10,730 bases of DNA, taken from contig DEKS01000121.1 in NCBI GenBank assembly GCA_002354005.1, forward strand, positions 1,711 through 12,440, read 5' to 3'. Within the stretch, counting starts at the first letter, position 1. Every line of letters begins with the position of its first letter. Shown piece by piece: positions 7,484 through 10,730 of the stretch. The position numbers and the translations under genes are program-made. Below the pieces are notes generated by a model that made no database searches, was not told the origin of the DNA, and was given only the letters and a program-made list of their open reading frames with translations. The stretch comes from Bacteroidales bacterium UBA2716 (lineage in GTDB: Bacteria > Bacteroidota > Bacteroidia > Bacteroidales > UBA932).

Positions 7484-8334
7484 AAAAAGTAATTTCCTTC
7501 CTGCTGGGCCTGGTGGTGGCCGTGGCCGCCCTGGCGCAAAGTAAAATCGTTACGGAAAGTGTTCAGAGTCAATTGCTTGGCTGTGAACAAAAGTACAACG
7601 TGTATCTGCCGGCGGGATACGATGCCGCCAGATGCTATCCTGTGATTTACCTGCTGCACGGCCTGTATGGAGAATACCATGACTGGCAGACGCAGGGCAA
7701 CATGCAAACGGTGGCGGATGAACTCATTGCCAGCGGGGAGTTGCTGCCAGTGGTCATTGTGATGCCAAATGCCGGCAATCCGGACATCCATCACTATCAA
7801 AACGGCTATTTCAATGTGGAGAACTGGCCGTACGAGAATTTCTTCTTTCAGGAGTTCCTGCCTGCCGTGGAAAAGCAGTACAACTGCGGCGGCCGCAAAG
7901 GGGCCCGGGCCATCATGGGTTTGTCCATGGGCGGTGGCGGAGCCACCGTTTATGCCCAGCGCCATCCGGACCTGTTTTCCAGTTGCTATGCCATGAGCGC
8001 CTGGCTGGATCAGAAATCAGGCGAAGTGCGCCCGGACAGTAACTCGGACAGCAAGTTTGTTCTCACCGCCATTTCTGTCCGGGAGCACTCCGCCCTGGAT
8101 TATGTAGAGCAGGCAGATCCTGCAACGGTGGAGGCGCTCAAGACTGTAGCCTGGTTCCTGGACTGCGGCGACGACGACTCTCTGATGCCTCTTTCCGTGG
8201 AACTGCATCTCAAGATGAAGAAGGTCGGTATCCACTCCGAACTCCGTATCCGCAATGGCATCCACAACTGGGAGTACTGGCATACCGCTCTCCGTCTTTC
8301 CCTGCCCTTCGCCAGCCGCAATTTTACGGAGTAG
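7480..8334 (+). CDS. Secreted alpha/beta-hydrolase esterase (esterase D / FrmB-like, PF00756 type)
   Basis: A 284-residue protein. MKKVISFLLGLVVAVAALAQ is a clear signal peptide with cleavage expected near residue 19-20, so the mature enzyme acts in the periplasm or outside. The fold is shown by YNVYLPAGYD, YPVIYLLHGLYGEYHDW (oxyanion-side HGL motif) and the nucleophile elbow GLSMGG with S149. The likely acid is D232 or D233 in DCGDDDSL, and the catalytic His is H262 in NGIHNWEYW. Relatives include acetyl-xylan and feruloyl esterases, S-formylglutathione hydrolase and mycolyltransferases; the substrate cannot be read from the sequence. The secreted form and lone domain argue against a formaldehyde-detoxification role. 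The start overlaps the aminopeptidase stop as ATGA. The gene ends 10 bp from the convergent trpB2 stop, with no hairpin terminator between them. Confidence 0.9.
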   Translation: MKKVISFLLGLVVAVAALAQSKIVTESVQSQLLGCEQKYNVYLPAGYDAARCYPVIYLLHGLYGEYHDWQTQGNMQTVADELIASGELLPVVIVMPNAGNPDIHHYQNGYFNVENWPYENFFFQEFLPAVEKQYNCGGRKGARAIMGLSMGGGGATVYAQRHPDLFSSCYAMSAWLDQKSGEVRPDSNSDSKFVLTAISVREHSALDYVEQADPATVEALKTVAWFLDCGDDDSLMPLSVELHLKMKKVGIHSELRIRNGIHNWEYWHTALRLSLPFASRNFTE

Positions 8335-8344
8335 GGTACGCTGA

Positions 8345-9709
8345 TTACTGATTCAGGACATCGGCGCTCTGGATGTACTTGGCCAGTTCTGCGTCGGTGA
8401 GTTTGTAGTCCTGGAGCTCGCCGGAGATGTACTGGTCGTAGGCGCTCATGTCCACAAAGCCATGGCCGGAGAGGTTGAACAGGATGGTTTTGGCCTCGCC
8501 GGTTTCCTTGCACTTCAGGGCCTCACGGATGGTGGCGGCAATGGCGTGGCAGCTCTCCGGGGCGGGGATAATACCTTCCGTCTGGGCAAAGAGCACGCCG
8601 GCCTTGAAGGTTTCGGTCTGCTGCAGGTCGATAGCTTCCATGTAGCCGTCCTTCATGAGCTGCGACAGGATGACACCGGCGCCGTGGTAGCGCAGGCCGC
8701 CGGCGTGGATGGTGGCGGGCTTGAAGGTGTGGCCCAGGGTGAACATGGGGAGGAGCGGGGTCATGCCGGCTTCATCGGCAAAATCGTACTCGAATTTACC
8801 CTTGGTGAGCTTGGGGCAGCTGGCCGGTTCCGCGGCAATGAAACGGGTCTTTTTGCCGTCCCGGATGTTGTGGCGCATGAAGGGGATGGCGATGCCGGAG
8901 AAGTTGGAACCGCCGCCGAAGCAGCCAATCACAATGTCCGGATATTCGCCGGTGAGGGCCATCTGCTTTTCCGCTTCCAGGCCGATGACGGTCTGGTGCA
9001 TGCATACGTGGTTGAGCACGGATCCCAGCGTATACTTGCAGTTGGGCGTAGTGAGGGCCAGTTCCATGGCCTCCGAGATGGCGCAGCCCAGGGAGCCCTG
9101 GTCGTTGGGATTCCGGGTGAGGATGTCCTTACCGGCACGGGTACTCATGGACGGGGAGGCGGTAATGGCCGCACCGAAGGTTTGCATGATGGAGCGGCGG
9201 TACGGCTTCTGGTTATAACTCACCTTCACCATGTAGACGGCGCAGTCCAGGCCGAACTTCTTGGCTGCGTAGCTCAGGGCACCGCCCCACTGGCCGGCGC
9301 CGGTCTCGGTGGTAATGTTGGTAATGCCTTCTTTCTTGGCGTAGTAGGCCTGGGCCAGGGCGCTGTTGAGCTTGTGGCTGCCGGCCGGACTTACGCTCTC
9401 GTTCTTGAAAAAGATGTGGGCCGGGGTGCCCAGGGCTTCTTCCAGCTCGTAGGCGCGCACCAGCGGGGTGCAGCGGTAGGCGGCGTACTGCTCTCGTACG
9501 GGCTCCGGGATGGGAATCCATTCATCCGTCTGGTTGAGTTCCTGCCGGGCGCATTCTTCCACGAATACGGGATAGAGGTCTTCCGGGGTCAGGGGCTGTT
9601 TGGTGGCAGGATTCAGGAAGGGCAGGGGCTTGTTGGGCATTACGGCCTGGATGTTAAAGTAATGGGTGGGGATTTCGCTCTCGGGGAGCATGTACTTTTT
9701 CTGTTTCAT
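8345..9709 (-). CDS. trpB: TrpB2-type tryptophan synthase beta chain (class II, stand-alone)
   Basis: A 454-residue PLP enzyme. K113 in GSHKLNSA is the Schiff-base lysine, E135 in TETGAGQWG matches the catalytic Glu of TrpB, and GGGSN at 265-269 binds the cofactor phosphate. The long N-terminal extension (about 75 residues before RCTPLVRA) and total length mark the class II TrpB2 form rather than the roughly 400-residue TrpB1. TrpB condenses serine with indole to make tryptophan. No trpA or other trp gene is adjacent in the window, so this copy appears separately transcribed; TrpB2 is often proposed to salvage free indole. A Trp-codon leader peptide and terminator precede it (9830-9953), strong independent support for a tryptophan-related job. 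The ATG at 9707-9709 follows an A-rich leader without a Shine-Dalgarno sequence. Confidence 0.95.
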   Translation of the reverse strand: MKQKKYMLPESEIPTHYFNIQAVMPNKPLPFLNPATKQPLTPEDLYPVFVEECARQELNQTDEWIPIPEPVREQYAAYRCTPLVRAYELEEALGTPAHIFFKNESVSPAGSHKLNSALAQAYYAKKEGITNITTETGAGQWGGALSYAAKKFGLDCAVYMVKVSYNQKPYRRSIMQTFGAAITASPSMSTRAGKDILTRNPNDQGSLGCAISEAMELALTTPNCKYTLGSVLNHVCMHQTVIGLEAEKQMALTGEYPDIVIGCFGGGSNFSGIAIPFMRHNIRDGKKTRFIAAEPASCPKLTKGKFEYDFADEAGMTPLLPMFTLGHTFKPATIHAGGLRYHGAGVILSQLMKDGYMEAIDLQQTETFKAGVLFAQTEGIIPAPESCHAIAATIREALKCKETGEAKTILFNLSGHGFVDMSAYDQYISGELQDYKLTDAELAKYIQSADVLNQ

Positions 9710-9748
9710 ATCGGTTTCGTTTTATGTTTGTTGTTTTCTTGTTCTTTG
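9710..9748 (-). promoter_or_regulatory. A-rich unstructured translation-start region of trpB2
   Basis: Read on the minus strand, these 39 bases before the trpB2 ATG are almost all A and C with scattered G and few T (for example ACAAACATAAAACGAAACC). No AGGAGG-type site is present within the usual distance of the ATG. Bacteroidetes commonly start translation from A-rich unstructured leaders, so this is probably the ribosome landing region. Confidence 0.55.
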
Positions 9749-9753
9749 TCGTC

Positions 9754-9804
9754 CGGACGAAAACTTTTTCTACCCCGCAAGGGGGAGCGAAAAAGTTTTG
9801 TCCG
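9754..9804 (-). other. Long imperfect hairpin in the trpB2 5' leader
   Basis: An outer stem of 16 pairs joins 9754-9770 to 9789-9804, with one bulged base at 9759 (arms CTTTTTC/GAAAAAG plus flanking AAAA/TTTT and GGAC/GTCC). Inside it a CCCC/GGGG stem (9773-9776 with 9781-9784) closes a four-base loop. The left foot is also part of a 12-bp perfect palindrome, TCGTCCGGACGA (9749-9760). No U-tract follows on either strand, so it does not read as a terminator. It lies between the attenuator and the trpB2 start, so it would be in the 5' UTR of read-through transcripts. It may be an mRNA-stability hairpin or a dispersed palindromic repeat. Confidence 0.65.
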
Positions 9805-9829
9805 TCCTCCTAAAGTTGGCCTCAGGCAT

Positions 9830-9860
9830 AAAAAATGGCCTGCTGTAAGTCAGCAGGCCA
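9830..9860 (-). terminator. Intrinsic terminator of the trp attenuator
   Basis: On the minus strand a perfect 10-bp stem, TGGCCTGCTG (9860-9851) with CAGCAGGCCA (9845-9836), closes the loop ACTTA (9850-9846) and is followed directly by six T (9835-9830). This is a textbook rho-independent terminator. It lies about 120 bases upstream of trpB2 and just after a Trp-rich leader frame, and its loop and 3' arm can pair with an upstream segment, so it reads as a conditional terminator rather than the end of sdhC. Confidence 0.88.
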
Positions 9861-9917
9861 CCTTTATGTGAACGGTATAACTACGGTGAAGCGACTTACA
9901 GTGTTTTATGCTGCAAG
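9836..9917 (-). promoter_or_regulatory. Trp attenuator: alternative 1:2 / 2:3 / terminator helices
   Basis: Three competing pairings can be read by hand on the minus strand. Segment 1, CTTGCAG (9917-9911, within the leader codons just after the Trp pair), pairs with CTGTAAG (9901-9895): seven pairs, one of them G-U. Segment 2, CTGTAAGTC (9901-9893), pairs perfectly over nine bases with segment 3, GACTTACAG (9851-9843). Segment 3 is the loop and inner edge of the terminator hairpin, so 2:3 and the full terminator exclude each other. A further CACC (9888-9885) can pair with GGTG (9862-9859) at the foot of the terminator. A ribosome stalled at the Trp codons would cover segment 1 and free segment 2 to antiterminate. 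One that reaches the stop codon would cover segment 2 and allow termination. Confidence 0.82.
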
Positions 9918-9953
9918 GCGCCACCAAGCGTTATTGACCATGTTCTTTTTCAT
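9906..9953 (-). CDS. trpL: trp leader peptide, 15 residues with tandem Trp codons
   Basis: The minus-strand frame ATG...TAA encodes MKKNMVNNAWWRLAA. The two adjacent TGG codons (9926-9921) in a 15-codon frame, followed within about 60 bases by an intrinsic terminator and then by trpB2, define a leader peptide that senses charged Trp-tRNA. The stop codon (9908-9906) sits just before segment 2 of the attenuator, as the classic mechanism requires. A second in-frame ATG at 9941-9939 would give an 11-residue version, still with both Trp codons. The first ATG lies only a few bases after the predicted transcription start, so translation may be almost leaderless or may use the second ATG. The peptide itself probably has no function after synthesis. 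Confidence 0.85.
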   Translation of the reverse strand: MKKNMVNNAWWRLAA

Positions 9954-9962
9954 ATCCGGGTA

Positions 9963-9993
9963 CAAAGATGCAGATAAGGAATGAAAAATCAAA
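9963..9993 (-). promoter_or_regulatory. Bacteroidetes-type promoter for trpL-trpB2
   Basis: On the minus strand TTTG (9993-9990) is followed after exactly 19 bases by CATCTTTG (9970-9963). The Bacteroidetes consensus is TTTG at -33 and TAnnTTTG at -7 with 19-21 bases between them; only the first base of the -7 box differs. The start point should fall near 9957-9954, immediately before the leader-peptide ATG at 9953. The -33 element begins only 17 bases after the sdhC stop. Confidence 0.72.
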
Positions 9994-10010
9994 GGGTTTT
10001 GTGATAAAAA

Positions 10011-10730
10011 TTAAAAATTCATGCTGTTGAGCAGAGGCTCCGTCCACTGATGGGAAGCGGTGACGAAGTTGGCTTCCACGTAAGCATTTACGGCGGTGCA
10101 GACGAACAGCAGCACAATGCAGGTGCTCACGATGATGCCGATAACGCGCAGGCGGGGCAGCCACTTTTTGTTATTCCAGCCGATGGTCTGGAACATGCTC
10201 CAGAAACCGTGGTTGAGGTGCAGCCACAGGGCGACGAACCATACGATGTACAGGGCGAGTATCCACCACTGGCTGAAGGTGACCATGAGGAGGTAGTACG
10301 GATTCTCTGCCTCTCCGCCCATGAATTCCTGCAGCTGCATTTTGGCCCAGAAGTGGGTGAGGTGGAAGCACAGGAAACCAAGGATGACAATACCGAGCAC
10401 GAACATGTTCTTGGCGCTCCAGCTGTCGTTCTGGGCCTTGGAGGCAACCTCATAGCGCTTTACACCGCCGCGGCGCCGGAAGTTCTGGACGCTGAGCCAG
10501 ATACCATAGCAGATATGGATAAGGAAGCCCAGGGCCAGGATGGGAACCATGATGTCAATCACGGGAGAGGACATGAAGTCGCAGCCCAGCTGGAACCAGC
10601 CGTCCCCGTGGGTGTAGGGGTGACTATCCAGCGCCACCTTGCCAAAATTCCCATGCAGGGAGTCGATGACGGAGAAGAAGTTAATGGTGCCATGCAGGAG
10701 CAAGAAGATGATAAGGAATGCGCCAGAGAC
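10011..10730 (-). CDS. sdhC: Succinate dehydrogenase/fumarate reductase cytochrome b558 subunit; 5' partial
   Basis: The frame is open through the right edge. A TTG at 10703 is not the start, because residues encoded beyond it (VSGAFLIIFL) continue the first membrane helix; probably 10-20 N-terminal residues lie outside. The visible 239 residues contain five hydrophobic helices, with histidines placed as in the diheme b558 family: LLLHGT, FLIHICYGIW, FHLTHFW and WLHLNHGFW. The RGGVKRYEVASKAQNDSWSAKNMFVLG segment is typical of the Bacteroidetes form. The protein anchors the SdhA/SdhB catalytic subunits to the inner membrane and passes electrons between them and menaquinone through heme b, acting as succinate:quinone reductase or quinol:fumarate reductase. 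In many Bacteroidetes sdhA and sdhB follow sdhC; here the next gene downstream is trpL-trpB2. No terminator hairpin is seen right after the stop. Confidence 0.93.
   Translation of the reverse strand, partial: VSGAFLIIFLLLHGTINFFSVIDSLHGNFGKVALDSHPYTHGDGWFQLGCDFMSSPVIDIMVPILALGFLIHICYGIWLSVQNFRRRGGVKRYEVASKAQNDSWSAKNMFVLGIVILGFLCFHLTHFWAKMQLQEFMGGEAENPYYLLMVTFSQWWILALYIVWFVALWLHLNHGFWSMFQTIGWNNKKWLPRLRVIGIIVSTCIVLLFVCTAVNAYVEANFVTASHQWTEPLLNSMNF

Noticed and set aside
9806..9811. AGGAGG on the minus strand as a ribosome-binding site
   Set aside because: No ATG, GTG or TTG start with a credible frame follows at the usual distance; the sequence instead leads into the long hairpin.
8462..9871. 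A 469-codon open frame on the + strand opposite trpB2
   Set aside because: It is antisense to a gene with intact PLP motifs, reads as low-complexity Gly/Val/His-rich sequence with no domain, and runs into the trp leader. It is an effect of GC-rich third codon positions.
9710..10010. A tRNA, riboswitch or T-box in the gap before trpB2
   Set aside because: No cloverleaf and no T-box specifier or AGGGTGG-like antiterminator core was seen; the leader peptide with Trp codons and competing helices explains the gap better.
10701..10703. TTG at 10703 as the start of sdhC
   Set aside because: The frame continues to the window edge with hydrophobic residues of the first membrane helix, so the gene is cut by the edge.

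Overview
The window reads as a chromosomal stretch of a fairly GC-rich Bacteroidales bacterium (Alistipes-like or a related gut lineage; inferred from gene content, not proven). Pointers are the five-helix b558-type SdhC, a DUF3109 protein, a DUF2007 protein, a class II TrpB, almost no Shine-Dalgarno sequences, and promoters resembling the Bacteroidetes TTTG / TAnnTTTG type. Genes are packed tightly, with several ATGA stop-start overlaps. I see no mobile element, CRISPR array, tRNA or rRNA.

Layout: (1) On the + strand, 1-2987 holds an M16-peptidase-like protein, cut by the left window edge and lacking the HxxEH zinc motif, coupled by ATGA to a cysteine-rich DUF3109 protein. (2) On the - strand, 5612 down to 2939 is a four-gene operon: a membrane-anchored coiled-coil protein, hemW, a small two-helix membrane protein and a DUF2007 protein. 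Its last gene overlaps the end of the DUF3109 gene by 49 bp. (3) On the + strand, 5678-8334 holds a cytosolic Xaa-Pro aminopeptidase coupled by ATGA to a secreted serine esterase. Operons 2 and 3 diverge from a short gap carrying a perfect 20-bp palindrome with a Bacteroidetes-type -7 box on each strand. (4) On the - strand, 9993 down to 8345 is a trpB2 unit. (5) On the - strand, sdhC enters from the right edge and ends at 10011.

The most interesting part is the 301-bp gap between sdhC and trpB2. On the - strand it carries a promoter, then a 15-codon reading frame (MKKNMVNNAWWRLAA) with two adjacent Trp codons. Three mutually exclusive helices follow: 1:2, 2:3, and a 10-bp terminator hairpin followed by six U. 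After that come a second long hairpin and an A-rich start region before trpB2. This is a complete, hand-readable ribosome-mediated tryptophan attenuator. It supports a real tryptophan-synthesis role for the stand-alone TrpB2, and its antiterminator captures the terminator loop and 3' arm rather than the 5' arm.
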